NCBI GenBank assembly: GCA_015232365.1
Contig: JADFZU010000015.1
Location: forward strand, 1 to 41,147
Source: Magnetococcales bacterium
GTDB taxonomy: Bacteria; Pseudomonadota; Magnetococcia; Magnetococcales; JADFYX01
DNA length: 41,147 nt
Direction: 5' to 3'
The position numbers and the translations under genes were made by a program. The notes beneath the pieces were generated by a model. It made no database searches and was not told the origin of the DNA. It worked only from the letters and a program-made list of their open reading frames with translations. Numbering within the stretch: the first letter of the stretch is position 1; the number at the start of each line of letters is the position of its first letter. Of the stretch, positions 16,985-25,605 are shown piece by piece.

Positions 16985-18313
16985 GTGGCTGAGCTGCTTT
17001 CAAAACCCAAGATTCTAATAGTCGACGATCAAAAGAGCAATATTGATTTTCTGTCTGACATCCTTGAAGACTATGATAAAAGGATCTCCCTCAACGGTAT
17101 CAAGGCGTTGGAAATTGCCAGATCTGCAAACCCTCCTGACCTGATTATCATGGATATCATGATGCCAGAAATGGACGGTTATGAGGTGTGCCAGAGGTTA
17201 AAAGCAGACAAAAAAACCCGCAACATACCGGTCATCTTCGTCACTGCAAAAAAAGAGGTATTAGATGAAAAACGCGGCTTTGAGCTAGGGGCTGCCGATT
17301 ATGTTACCAAACCATACCACCCGGATATAATCAAACATCGAATCAATACCCATCTGGAGTTGAAGAAACAGTATGCAGAGCTTGAATACCAAGAGAGGTA
17401 TATACGTTCACTGTTCAACTACTCCCTTGACCCCATAATCTCCATAAATGCAAATGGCGGCATAGTTGAGTTCAACCAAGCTGCCGAATCCACATTCGGT
17501 TATAGACAACAAGAGATCTCCGGGAAATTGATCACAACCCTTTTTGCCGAACCAAATGAGCTGAACTTTTTAGACACCATTTTTTCAGTAAAGGCCGAAT
17601 TTAAGGGTGAGGTCTACATGACCAACAAGAGTGGAGCCTCCTTTCCTGCATCCATTAAATTTGCAGCAGTTCGCAATCTTGATGGCAATATAACAGGAGC
17701 CGTTGGTAGTCTTACCGATCTTACAGCCGAAAAAGAGTTGTTCAAGCTACAACAAGAAGAGCGAAAGGTTGAGGCAGTAAAAATTGCTGTTGAAACCATG
17801 AAAGATGTTATTCGTAACAGTTTACACGGTTTGCAACTATTGCGAAACGAGGCATCATCTTCAGTAAGTAAAGAGTCCCTTAAAGCCTTCGATGAGTCAG
17901 TCAATAATATGCTAGAACATATTACAAAAATGGAGCAGTTAAAGAGTTTTTCCGAGATAAAAATTGCTGGATTAAAATTTTTTGATATTGACGGCCGTTA
18001 TACAAAAAAAACCAAGCAACCAGAAACGGCAAAAATAGATTTTGCACCGAATGAGATAATCCCCATCATCGCCTATGACTCCTGGGACCGCATGGCGGTG
18101 ACTCCAGTCGTCAGTAAAATTGCTCAATTTATAGCTAGCTCCAATGGTGAGGCATTTGAACATTTTAAAACCCTAAAAGAGCTACTCTGCAAAACTGAGC
18201 TTACCAGAGAGTTAGGCGACCTAGAAAACGCTCTGGACCGGTTTGAATTTGAAAGTGCAAAGAGAGTCTTGACTACCATAGCCAAAAGGCTGAATATCCA
18301 ACTGGATTTATAA
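16985..18313 (+). CDS. Response regulator with PAS domain and degenerate histidine-kinase dimerisation region
   Basis: 442 residues from a GTG start with AAGGAA about 7 nt upstream. The receiver domain (about 8-125; VDDQ, IMDIMMPEMDG, DYVTKP) is followed by a PAS domain (about 138-255; FNYSLDPIISINANG, FGYRQQEISGK). A helical section (about 265-335; MKDVIRNSLHGLQLLRNEA) resembles a HisKA-type dimerisation hairpin, but no H box and no HATPase domain follow. The C-terminal ~75 residues contain RFEFESA and belong to the helical domain shared with the kinases at 2-2017 and 9886-12276. It is therefore an output or adaptor protein rather than a kinase, perhaps binding those partners. It follows the exporter operon on the same strand. 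Its last codons run into the palindromic repeat at 18310. Confidence 0.88.
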   Translation: MAELLSKPKILIVDDQKSNIDFLSDILEDYDKRISLNGIKALEIARSANPPDLIIMDIMMPEMDGYEVCQRLKADKKTRNIPVIFVTAKKEVLDEKRGFELGAADYVTKPYHPDIIKHRINTHLELKKQYAELEYQERYIRSLFNYSLDPIISINANGGIVEFNQAAESTFGYRQQEISGKLITTLFAEPNELNFLDTIFSVKAEFKGEVYMTNKSGASFPASIKFAAVRNLDGNITGAVGSLTDLTAEKELFKLQQEERKVEAVKIAVETMKDVIRNSLHGLQLLRNEASSSVSKESLKAFDESVNNMLEHITKMEQLKSFSEIKIAGLKFFDIDGRYTKKTKQPETAKIDFAPNEIIPIIAYDSWDRMAVTPVVSKIAQFIASSNGEAFEHFKTLKELLCKTELTRELGDLENALDRFEFESAKRVLTTIAKRLNIQLDL

Positions 18314-18482
18314 ACCTGGATCCGGCTGTTTGACGTATGTGCATGGCGTGACATATTGGTTTATATGGTGCAACGGCAGAAACCGAATACACCTTATTGG
18401 TGCTGGGGATTGCTTCCGTTTTACCAGGTGAGGCAATAGGTTACGGCAGGTGCGTGCATACAACCGCCGGATCTAGGATAAA
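18310..18482. repeat. ~173-bp palindromic element, near-complete copy
   Basis: Terminal inverted repeats AACCTGGATCCGGCTGTT (from 18313) and CAACCGCCGGATCTAGGATA (18461-18480) flank a core that aligns with the element at 30273-30446 (ATATTGGTTT, CACCTTnTTGGTG, CCAGGTG, CAATnGGTT in the same order and spacing). It starts within the stop codon of the REC-PAS gene and lies between convergent genes. No ORF is inside, so it would be non-autonomous (MITE- or REP-like). Confidence 0.8.
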
Positions 18483-18625
18483 CCCATCTGCGGCAGACGT
18501 TATATACAAACCGGTCATGCAGCAACTCTGGGAGAGGGTAGGCCCAAAAATTCTATTTGGTTCTTGGTAGCAGTGATAATTTAGGAACCAAACCTACAAA
18601 TTACCAGTAATTTTTCCATCAGCCC
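18483..18625. terminator. Hairpin region downstream of the GNAT-like gene
   Basis: A perfect 8-bp stem TTTGGTTC (18556-18563) and GAACCAAA (18585-18592) with a 21-nt loop. Read on the minus strand it is followed within a few bases by a T5 run (TAGAATTTTTGG), which would suit a weak terminator for the leftward GNAT-like gene. No gene is seen in this gap. Confidence 0.4.
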
Positions 18626-19705
18626 TTACATCCCTACATCTCCTTCCGACTGGCCGAAATAGGACTTTTTATTCAACAAGTCATCTTTGTGCCGCTCATT
18701 AAGCTGGCAAAATCCCGAAAGAACAAAATCCTCCTGTCGGGAAAATTTCTGCCTCTTAAACCAAGATGTTGTGCCAGGGTATTGAAAAGAGATCAGCCCG
18801 GTCATAGCCGATTTTCTGGCAAGAGCCAAAAGATAGCTGAACAGAGCGTCATATGCTTCACTCTTTTGAGCATAACCCCAAACATCTACACACTGCAGAT
18901 AGCTTCTGCCACGCAGTTTTTTAACATCGACAATAGCAAAACAGAGTAGCTTCTCTGCTTCATAACAGGCAAACAATCTTTTTTTTACCAACTCCAAACC
19001 AAAACAGTACCAGTTTAAAATCTCACTGTTTCTAACTTTGATATTTGCATAGTTGCTTCGGTTTTCCTGCCACAACTGGTCGAAACTATTATCTGCCCGA
19101 TCCAACTCTTTTACCGTAAGAGAACCAACTCTTACGCTTGGTTCTTGTGCTGTACGCCGATCTATTGCCGGAAGCAGACGTTGTGCTGCTGATAAAACTC
19201 TTCCAGGTCTGTTTCGCTCTTCTAGCTTGGTTAGCCAAGCATAGCCAAAACTGGATAGAACCGAAGTTTGGGGGCCGACACAGAAAGGTACGGGGGTCTT
19301 TTTAAGCCGTTTCAAGATAACGGTAGTATTATGATTAGCTCCCATCATCCAGAGAGGCTGATCTCCAACCACCTCACACAGCCCAGCCAAAAGTTTCCGG
19401 CCTGCTGCATTTTTTTGGTAAGCTCGCTCCACATACCAGGTTGTCACTGCAAACCCTGGAACCTCATCACCACCAATCTGAGTTAAGGTTGGAATTATCC
19501 CAAAAAAGCCAACAACCTGTTCAGATGCACTTCTGAGCAGAAAGCCCCTGGGCATGGATGGCTTAAAGAGCGGATTATTTTCCCACCAATGATGAAAACG
19601 GCTAAGCCAATGTTGTTGAGATCTTTTGGTATTCCGGTAGTTATAGAGACAGTTGGCAAGCTGTTCATAATCATCGTGCTCTACAGGGCATACTTTTGTT
19701 TCCAT
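18626..19705 (-). CDS. GNAT-like acetyltransferase, probably polysaccharide- or envelope-related
   Basis: 359 residues from ATG 19705, which has a GGAG Shine-Dalgarno 9 nt upstream; an in-frame ATG 10 codons earlier lacks one. The N-terminal half looks like a GNAT fold (VVGFFGIIPTLTQIGG then TTWYVERAYQKNAAGRKLL, where the AGRKLL segment fits the acetyl-CoA loop). The second half (KIRNSEILNWY-type segment, AIVDVKKLRGRSYLQCVDVWG) looks like a second, diverged GNAT-like module, as in proteins found in exopolysaccharide loci. It is downstream of a polysaccharide deacetylase, 74 bp away on the same strand, which supports a role in modifying an extracellular polymer. Substrate is unknown; no export signal is seen, so it would act in the cytosol. 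Confidence 0.75.
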   Translation of the reverse strand: METKVCPVEHDDYEQLANCLYNYRNTKRSQQHWLSRFHHWWENNPLFKPSMPRGFLLRSASEQVVGFFGIIPTLTQIGGDEVPGFAVTTWYVERAYQKNAAGRKLLAGLCEVVGDQPLWMMGANHNTTVILKRLKKTPVPFCVGPQTSVLSSFGYAWLTKLEERNRPGRVLSAAQRLLPAIDRRTAQEPSVRVGSLTVKELDRADNSFDQLWQENRSNYANIKVRNSEILNWYCFGLELVKKRLFACYEAEKLLCFAIVDVKKLRGRSYLQCVDVWGYAQKSEAYDALFSYLLALARKSAMTGLISFQYPGTTSWFKRQKFSRQEDFVLSGFCQLNERHKDDLLNKKSYFGQSEGDVGM

Positions 19706-19779
19706 TACTATTTTCTCCAAATGGATTTTACTCATTCATAGCTAATGGCCAGAAGAGGAAAATATCACAGTCACTTCAT

Positions 19780-20910
19780 TTAGTTTTCCCGGTAACTGCT
19801 CCTAACTGCCGTTTCTCGGTTCAGCGCAGCATAAGCGGTTTTAGTACGGTAAATCTGCGCTTTTATTATCTCATCCAACTCCTCTGGTTTCGTTTTTTTA
19901 CCAAAACTAAAACGTAGCCACTCTTTGCGATTATACATGAAATTAATCCCATTATTGGCGAATATTCCATTTGTACCTGGTGATCTATCCAACCATTGGG
20001 ATACAACCTGGTTTACATCCATGGCCCGGCCAACAGGAAAAGCCAGAAAGTCAATTAAATCCACACCATTTTCATTCCAAAACCGCAAATTATCTTCAAT
20101 TGCCTTGATAGCCATTGCCGGAGTCTGATGTGAGAGCAAACGGTGGGCTTGGGTATGATTACCAATCTCCCATCCAGACTTTTGCATGCTCTTGATCTCA
20201 TCAACCTGAAGATGAACAGCTAAATCTTCTGGATCACCGAGACAGAGCCGGTAGGTTTCATCCGCTGCCTGCTCCAGCAGATCTACCAGATAATACTGTT
20301 TCATCTGATTAAATAGGATAGCTCCATCATCAGACCATTCTCGCTTACCAGCCAAACGCCGGAGAGTTTTGGCAAGATCAGGCCCATGACCTTGCCCAGC
20401 GAGAACTGCTGTCAAAACCCGGTAGAAAACCTCATTTAAACTGGCAAACTCACTATTGACAAATACCGTCGGTTTAAGCCCGTACTCTTGTATTATGGGA
20501 TCGGCTAATGTGAGGTTATTTCGGAAACCGTCATCGAAAGTAATGGCAAAATAGCTCTGCTGTAGATTGCCCTCTCTAAATAATCCAGGCACTTCACTCA
20601 AAGCTATTGGGTTCATATGCTCCATCATATATTCGATTTGCGAACGAAAACCAAAAGCTGTCACCTCACCTTTCCTGTAGTGCTCTTCCCATACCTGTCT
20701 GTTATCTGGGTCAACCACACTGTGGTAGACTAGTATATAGACACCATTTGGATGGGAGTGCCTATTCATGGAGAGCGGGGTTTTTTCTGGAAAAAATTTC
20801 CGCAAACCACGTTGCAAAATTGATGGGCTGTTTTTAACTGGAGCTTTCGCAGCTTCAACTGCAATCTGCAATGCAGGCCACTCTAGACTATTGGTTGATT
20901 TTTCAATCAT
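19780..20910 (-). CDS. Polysaccharide deacetylase family protein (CE4-like)
   Basis: 376 residues from ATG 20910 (AGAGAGG about 11 nt upstream); the TTG 11 codons earlier is less likely. The NodB/CE4 core runs from about residue 55 (VYILVYHSV) through TFDDGF (the metal/catalytic Asp pair) and GNHTQAH (metal-binding His residues) to the FLAFPVG segment. An insertion of about 70 residues lies between the first and second motifs, as in deacetylases of capsule and exopolysaccharide loci. No signal peptide is visible. It would remove N- or O-acetyl groups from a glycan or intermediate. It heads a two-gene unit with the GNAT-like gene. The last ~14 codons contain a 20-bp stretch (19802-19821) identical at 19 positions to the repeat end at 8400-8419, so the C-terminal tail may derive from a repeat insertion. 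Confidence 0.85.
   Translation of the reverse strand: MIEKSTNSLEWPALQIAVEAAKAPVKNSPSILQRGLRKFFPEKTPLSMNRHSHPNGVYILVYHSVVDPDNRQVWEEHYRKGEVTAFGFRSQIEYMMEHMNPIALSEVPGLFREGNLQQSYFAITFDDGFRNNLTLADPIIQEYGLKPTVFVNSEFASLNEVFYRVLTAVLAGQGHGPDLAKTLRRLAGKREWSDDGAILFNQMKQYYLVDLLEQAADETYRLCLGDPEDLAVHLQVDEIKSMQKSGWEIGNHTQAHRLLSHQTPAMAIKAIEDNLRFWNENGVDLIDFLAFPVGRAMDVNQVVSQWLDRSPGTNGIFANNGINFMYNRKEWLRFSFGKKTKPEELDEIIKAQIYRTKTAYAALNRETAVRSSYREN
19802..19821. repeat. Repeat-family terminus inside a coding region
   Basis: CTAACTGCCGTTTCTCGGTT matches CTAACTGCCGTTTCTAGGTT at 8400-8419 at 19 of 20 positions. It encodes the NRETAVR tail just before the stop of the deacetylase. Confidence 0.55.
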
Positions 20911-21574
20911 CAAAATTGCAGCCTCTCTTAATTCCCAACTCAACGGACATCACTGTCTGGTCACACTCTGCCACAAAATACCATCTAGATCTATTTCTCC
21001 AGAGCCAAACAACCATGTATTTGTAATATTGATCTTATAGCTAAAAACTTTTACCAGTTAACAACCACCAAGCGTTGCGGTACGCAATATTGTGGTTAGC
21101 ATCTTATGAGAGTTGGGATAAAATATTGCGAATATTGGCTGTCTTCTTTTCAAGGAAGTTTGAGGGATGATTGCAGGTCAATAATTGACTTGCCCCCTTC
21201 TGAAAAAATTTGTATCCGCCCCTCCACCTCTCCTCAAGCTCTTATTGGTTATAAGCAAGCTCTACCACTTGATCTGCTTCCTGGAAAAGAGTCCACCCAT
21301 AAGCTGGCTGATGAACTCCAACAGCTAAAAAACAAAAAGAAAACAACAGACAAACCAGATCTTTACATTGTTTACACCAACTGCTGGCAAACAAAAAAAC
21401 ATTAACAAATCTATAGCCAAAAACAACATATACGGTAAACAGACCGCTATTTGCAGCACCAACAGTTACCAAGCTAATTATAAAGCGATAATTAAGCTAT
21501 AGCTGAATCTATGGCCTGGATAGTGCAATAAAGTGTACTGGCACTAACCACAACTTACTGATTAAAATTTGATA
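20911..21574. other. Intergenic region with several small palindromes
   Basis: This 664-bp gap separates divergent units (leftward deacetylase, rightward TolC-AMIN) and should hold both promoters. Visible structures: an imperfect inverted repeat at 21063-21097 (AACCACCAAGCGTTGCG against CGCAATATTGTGGTT), a perfect AATATT-GCG-AATATT palindrome at 21122-21136, and AGCTAATTAT/ATAATTAAGCT at 21472-21498, about 80 bp before the TolC-AMIN start. A weak 99-codon frame is listed separately. These palindromes could be operators, but nothing beyond position supports that. Confidence 0.45.
21106..21405 (+). CDS. Doubtful small ORF
   Basis: A 99-codon ATG frame with no Shine-Dalgarno. The second half (LPLDLLPGKESTHKLADEL) has a plausible protein composition, but there is no recognisable domain, signal or neighbour link. 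It could be a gene remnant or chance. Kept at low confidence because it is the longest frame in a 664-bp gap. Confidence 0.2.
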   Translation: MRVGIKYCEYWLSSFQGSLRDDCRSIIDLPPSEKICIRPSTSPQALIGYKQALPLDLLPGKESTHKLADELQQLKNKKKTTDKPDLYIVYTNCWQTKKH

Positions 21575-23707
21575 ATGTCTAGATCAAACAAATTAATTGC
21601 CAGGCCCAAAACCGTTACCATGCCTGGAAAAACACTGCCAGTAGTACTAGTTTTACTACTGTTGAGTGGCTGTGCCGTAAAGCCAGAACCCCTGACTATG
21701 AAAGAGCGCAACATTCAGGTTTTTAAAGATATAGCGGCACAATTTGCCCGGCAAACTCCGCCAGACACCCCAATTACCATAGATGAAGCCATGGCTCGTG
21801 CCCTTAAGTTTAATCTGGAACACCGGGTCAAGACAATGAATCAGATTATAGCCAAAGGGATGACCAGTGTCGCCTCTTATAAAATGCTCCCTGGTTTAGC
21901 TGCCGATGCTGGTTATGCCGACCAGGACCGACCAACCAGCGATACCGGACAGCTAAGAACCTCTACCGGTAGTTTAGAGATCTCCTGGAACGTACTGGAT
22001 TTAGGCATAAGCTATATAAGTGCCCAACAGCAAGCCGACAGGGTTTTGATAGCCTCAGAGCTACAACGTAAAGCGGCCCACAACCTACTAAATGAAGTTC
22101 GTTCAACATTTTGGCGGGCCATAGCTGCTGAGCGTTTAACAAAAGCCATCATGCCGTTAAAGATAAAGTTGAATGACGCTTTGGAAAGCTCTCGTCAGGC
22201 AGAAAAGGAGCAGCTAGAGCCTCCGGCAGATGCCCTGAATTATCAAGTCAGCCTTCTTGAGACACTACAAAAATTACAACGACTGCAAAAACAGATCTCT
22301 GGAGCCAGGAGCAAACTTGCGGAGTTAATGGGCTTGGACCCAGGCAAACCTTTTGAGCTGGTTGAGCAGAAGGAGACCGACCCAATAGATTTAACCAACC
22401 TTCCAGCCATTGAAGCGTTAGAGGGCTATGCCCTGATGCACCGTCCTGAACTGTGGGAAAAAGATTATAAACTGAGGATTAAAGCCAACGAGACAAGAAA
22501 AACAATCTTGCGTCTCTTTCCCGGCCTGGATTTTAGCCAATCCAGAGAGTATGACAACACAGAATCCTACCCAAACCGCACCTGGAGTGAGTTTGGTGTA
22601 AACATAACATGGAACATGCTTAATCTGCTATCTGCTCCCAAAGAGATAGCCTTGGCTAGAGACCGGGAGAGAATGGAGGACCTAAGCCGTATGGCACTCA
22701 ACATGTCGGTTGTGGTTCAGGTTCATATTGCCATGCGTAATCTGGTTGAAGCCAGGGCAGCTTATGATGTCTCTTCCCAGTTGAGTGTTGCCAAAGAGAA
22801 ACTCTATACACATGCCAAGGCCGAGCAAGAGGCAGAGACTGCCAATGAGTTAGACCTTATCTCTAGAGAGAGCGAGCGTATACTATATCTATCCCATCGT
22901 GATCTGGCCTTTGCCAAGCTACAAAATGCTGCTGGAGCATTCTTGGTCTCTCTCGGCTGGGATATCATCCCTAACGAAATGGAAAAACTACCATTTGATC
23001 TCCTAACCACAAGAATAAAAGAGAATAATTTATTAGTTGCATCGGGAAAAATCCCCGGTCTCAGCAATATAGTTAGCTACAGTGAACCTGCATCAGATAA
23101 CAAACAGAACAACCCTACGGTAACAGAAGATTCAGAGTTGGAGAGTCCAGAGTGGATAATTAATGACGGTGTAGTAAAACTAAAAGAAAAAAACTTTAAA
23201 ACCCCACTTAATGCGAAGAAGATTGAACAGCTAGAGACTCTAAAGCCGTTAAAAGTTTTAGCACCAAAGCCAACCTCAAAACCACTGGCTATAATCAAAG
23301 ATTACCAGATAAAAAAAGCCTTGATTACAGCTAAAAAAATTGATGATACCCAGGGAGCAACCAAACTTACATTTATCGTTGACGGTGATTTAAACTATGA
23401 TGATTTTTATCTGGAGTCACCATCCAGATTTGTTATCGATCTTTATAATGCAAAAATTAACGGGATAGATAATATAAAAGGCTTCACAAACAATATGGTT
23501 GCAAAAATCAGGATTGCTCATCATAGTTTGAATAGCGACCGGGTAGTTATAGAATTAAAGAAAGATAGCAGCATGGAGGCCGCTCTTTTGAGTGACGAGT
23601 CCGGATCACTCCTACAGGTTAGCATCACTGCTAAAACCATGGAGCAAGCAAAAGCTGAACTCACCACCAAGAGAGAAACGCCCCCAAACAAACCCAACCT
23701 TCTTTAG
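21575..23707 (+). CDS. TolC-family lipoprotein fused to a C-terminal AMIN domain
   Basis: 710 residues from ATG 21575; the TTG two codons earlier is not needed. The lipobox LLSGC (Cys33) follows a standard hydrophobic stretch (LPVVLVLLLL). Residues about 55-475 are TolC/OEP-like helices, paralogous to the protein at 6469-8355 (WNVLDLGISY, RKAAHNLL, YALMHRPELW). A linker of about 110 residues includes the PEWIIND motif also seen in the paralog. Residues about 590-690 read as an AMIN domain (FIVDGDLNYDDFYLESPSRF, VVIELKKDS), a module usually found in AmiC-type amidases and PilQ secretins where it binds peptidoglycan or localises proteins in the envelope. The fusion suggests an outer-membrane channel anchored to the cell wall. 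It is monocistronic, and its stop is only 11 bp from the convergent kinase gene. Confidence 0.88.
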   Translation: MSRSNKLIARPKTVTMPGKTLPVVLVLLLLSGCAVKPEPLTMKERNIQVFKDIAAQFARQTPPDTPITIDEAMARALKFNLEHRVKTMNQIIAKGMTSVASYKMLPGLAADAGYADQDRPTSDTGQLRTSTGSLEISWNVLDLGISYISAQQQADRVLIASELQRKAAHNLLNEVRSTFWRAIAAERLTKAIMPLKIKLNDALESSRQAEKEQLEPPADALNYQVSLLETLQKLQRLQKQISGARSKLAELMGLDPGKPFELVEQKETDPIDLTNLPAIEALEGYALMHRPELWEKDYKLRIKANETRKTILRLFPGLDFSQSREYDNTESYPNRTWSEFGVNITWNMLNLLSAPKEIALARDRERMEDLSRMALNMSVVVQVHIAMRNLVEARAAYDVSSQLSVAKEKLYTHAKAEQEAETANELDLISRESERILYLSHRDLAFAKLQNAAGAFLVSLGWDIIPNEMEKLPFDLLTTRIKENNLLVASGKIPGLSNIVSYSEPASDNKQNNPTVTEDSELESPEWIINDGVVKLKEKNFKTPLNAKKIEQLETLKPLKVLAPKPTSKPLAIIKDYQIKKALITAKKIDDTQGATKLTFIVDGDLNYDDFYLESPSRFVIDLYNAKINGIDNIKGFTNNMVAKIRIAHHSLNSDRVVIELKKDSSMEAALLSDESGSLLQVSITAKTMEQAKAELTTKRETPPNKPNLL

Positions 23708-23718
23708 CCCGTATGTGC

Positions 23719-25605
23719 TCAAACGTTATAATAGTCGGATATGACCTCTAGCAGCAGACTCTTTTTGATGGGTTTTTTCACATGTTTATCACAGCCAGCA
23801 GCTAATATTTTTTTAATCTCTTCAGACATAACATAGGCTGTTAAAGCTAGGATTGGCGTTCTCTGCTTTTGGTTTTCTACCTCCCAACTACGCATGGCCT
23901 TGGTGGCGGAATAACCATCCATGACCGGCATTTGAATATCCATAAAAACCAAGTCATAACTGCTCTCTTTAAACTTTTCAACCCCTTGCAAACCGTTTTC
24001 TGCCACATCTATCACACATGCAGTTTTTTTCAAAAATGTTTTAAAAAGCAAAACATTATCTGGAGAGTCCTCAACAAGCAGAATATTAAGGTCAAGAGCA
24101 GAGATAGCAACCTTTGGTAGCTTGGCTTTATGGTCAAGCGACTCTACAACAGGAGCAAGCTGACCTGCTGATAGAGCCACAGGCAACTTTGCTGTAAACT
24201 GAAACTCACTGCCTTTTCCCTCCTTGCTATGGAGCTTGATCTCCCCTCCCATCAACTTTATCAGCCGGGAGCAGATGGTAAGGCCCAAGCCGCTACCACC
24301 ATACTTACGTGTTGTTGAGCTGTCGCCCTGGGTAAAAACATCAAAGATAGCACTCTGTTTATCCTCTGGAATACCGATACCGGTATCAGAGATGGAAAAA
24401 AGCAGACTATCTTGCTCTTTGACGTTGTTCTGCACATGGATGATAATCACCCCCTCAAAGGTAAATTTTAAGGAATTACCGGCTAAGTTCATCAATAACT
24501 GCCGCAAACGGTTGGAATCACCAACCCTTATTGGCTCGACATCTGTAGCAACAATACCGACTATCTTCACAGACTTGGGAGTAGATTCCAGTTGAAAGGT
24601 ATCAACAACGCTCTTGACCAAATCCACCAGATCAAAGCTGGTTGACTCCAGAACTATTTTACCACTCTCAACCCGGCTAAAATCGAGGATATCATCGATT
24701 AGATAGAGTAGTGCCTGACCATTTCTCCGTAATACACCAAGATAGTGGCTCTGGGTATGGCTCAGATCAGTCTCGACCAACAGGTCACTCATGCCGAGTA
24801 TGGCGTTCATTGGGGTGCGTATTTCGTGGCTCATTGTTGATAAAAACGCACTTTTTGCTCTATTTGCCGCATCCGCATGCTCTTTGGCATGAAACAACTG
24901 TGACTCTTTTTCACCGATAGATTGGTGCATGGTTTGCAGGCTATTTGCCAGTTCGCCGATTTCGTCCGACTCCCCGTCCAGCAACCTTTTGTTGGTTTTT
25001 ATAAAATCATTTACTATATTTTCCTGCTCAAGATCACCATATTTGGAGCCCTGGGCTTTAGCAATAATTTTTGAGTATTTGGTTAAGATCTCTAAACGGC
25101 GCAGCACAGTAAACCTTAATAAAATTACCAGAGCCAAAAATAGCAGCATAAGGCCAAAGGCCCCGCTGAAAATTTTTTCCCGGATATGGTCACTGATAAA
25201 TCTTTTATAAGTATCTGTTGAAAGCCGCAGGTAGATCACCCCCAACTGCTTCTTTTGCGACTCAACTGAATCAATGGTAATCTTATCAATAAAAAGCCTA
25301 CCACTCTCCCTTTTATTGGATTTATATGTGGCGACAGTTTTTCCCATATGGATAACCGATATGGAGATAATATCCTCAGTTTTTTTACCAATGTTGCCAA
25401 GAACTGTCTCCAACACCGGATAATCTTCCACTATCAGACTATCGGCACTAAAAACCGAGATAATTTGGGTGATAGCCTGACCACGCTTCTTTAGAAGAGT
25501 CTGAAACATTACCTCTTCATTATCTATATCAAGCCATGTAAATACACCCACCAATAAAGTCAGTACCAACATTACCGAGGCGATGATTTTGGTAGAGAGG
25601 TTCAT
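23719..25605 (-). CDS. Membrane-bound hybrid sensor histidine kinase (HAMP-like, HisKA, HATPase, REC)
   Basis: 628 residues. A first membrane helix (about 7-24, [19 protein letters not shown]), a periplasmic part of about 120 residues (PAS-like or small sensor fold), a second helix (about 148-166, [15 protein letters not shown]) and a HAMP-like linker precede HisKA ([10 protein letters not shown], His260), HATPase_c ([22 protein letters not shown]) and one receiver domain ([11 protein letters not shown], Asp556). No Hpt domain is present, so transfer must go to a separate protein. The start overlaps the stop of the upstream tandem-PhnD gene (TAATG), indicating coupled translation and a sensor/binding-protein pair: the periplasmic part probably reads the liganded or free binding protein. 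Confidence 0.93.
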   Translation of the reverse strand: MNLSTKIIASVMLVLTLLVGVFTWLDIDNEEVMFQTLLKKRGQAITQIISVFSADSLIVEDYPVLETVLGNIGKKTEDIISISVIHMGKTVATYKSNKRESGRLFIDKITIDSVESQKKQLGVIYLRLSTDTYKRFISDHIREKIFSGAFGLMLLFLALVILLRFTVLRRLEILTKYSKIIAKAQGSKYGDLEQENIVNDFIKTNKRLLDGESDEIGELANSLQTMHQSIGEKESQLFHAKEHADAANRAKSAFLSTMSHEIRTPMNAILGMSDLLVETDLSHTQSHYLGVLRRNGQALLYLIDDILDFSRVESGKIVLESTSFDLVDLVKSVVDTFQLESTPKSVKIVGIVATDVEPIRVGDSNRLRQLLMNLAGNSLKFTFEGVIIIHVQNNVKEQDSLLFSISDTGIGIPEDKQSAIFDVFTQGDSSTTRKYGGSGLGLTICSRLIKLMGGEIKLHSKEGKGSEFQFTAKLPVALSAGQLAPVVESLDHKAKLPKVAISALDLNILLVEDSPDNVLLFKTFLKKTACVIDVAENGLQGVEKFKESSYDLVFMDIQMPVMDGYSATKAMRSWEVENQKQRTPILALTAYVMSEEIKKILAAGCDKHVKKPIKKSLLLEVISDYYNV

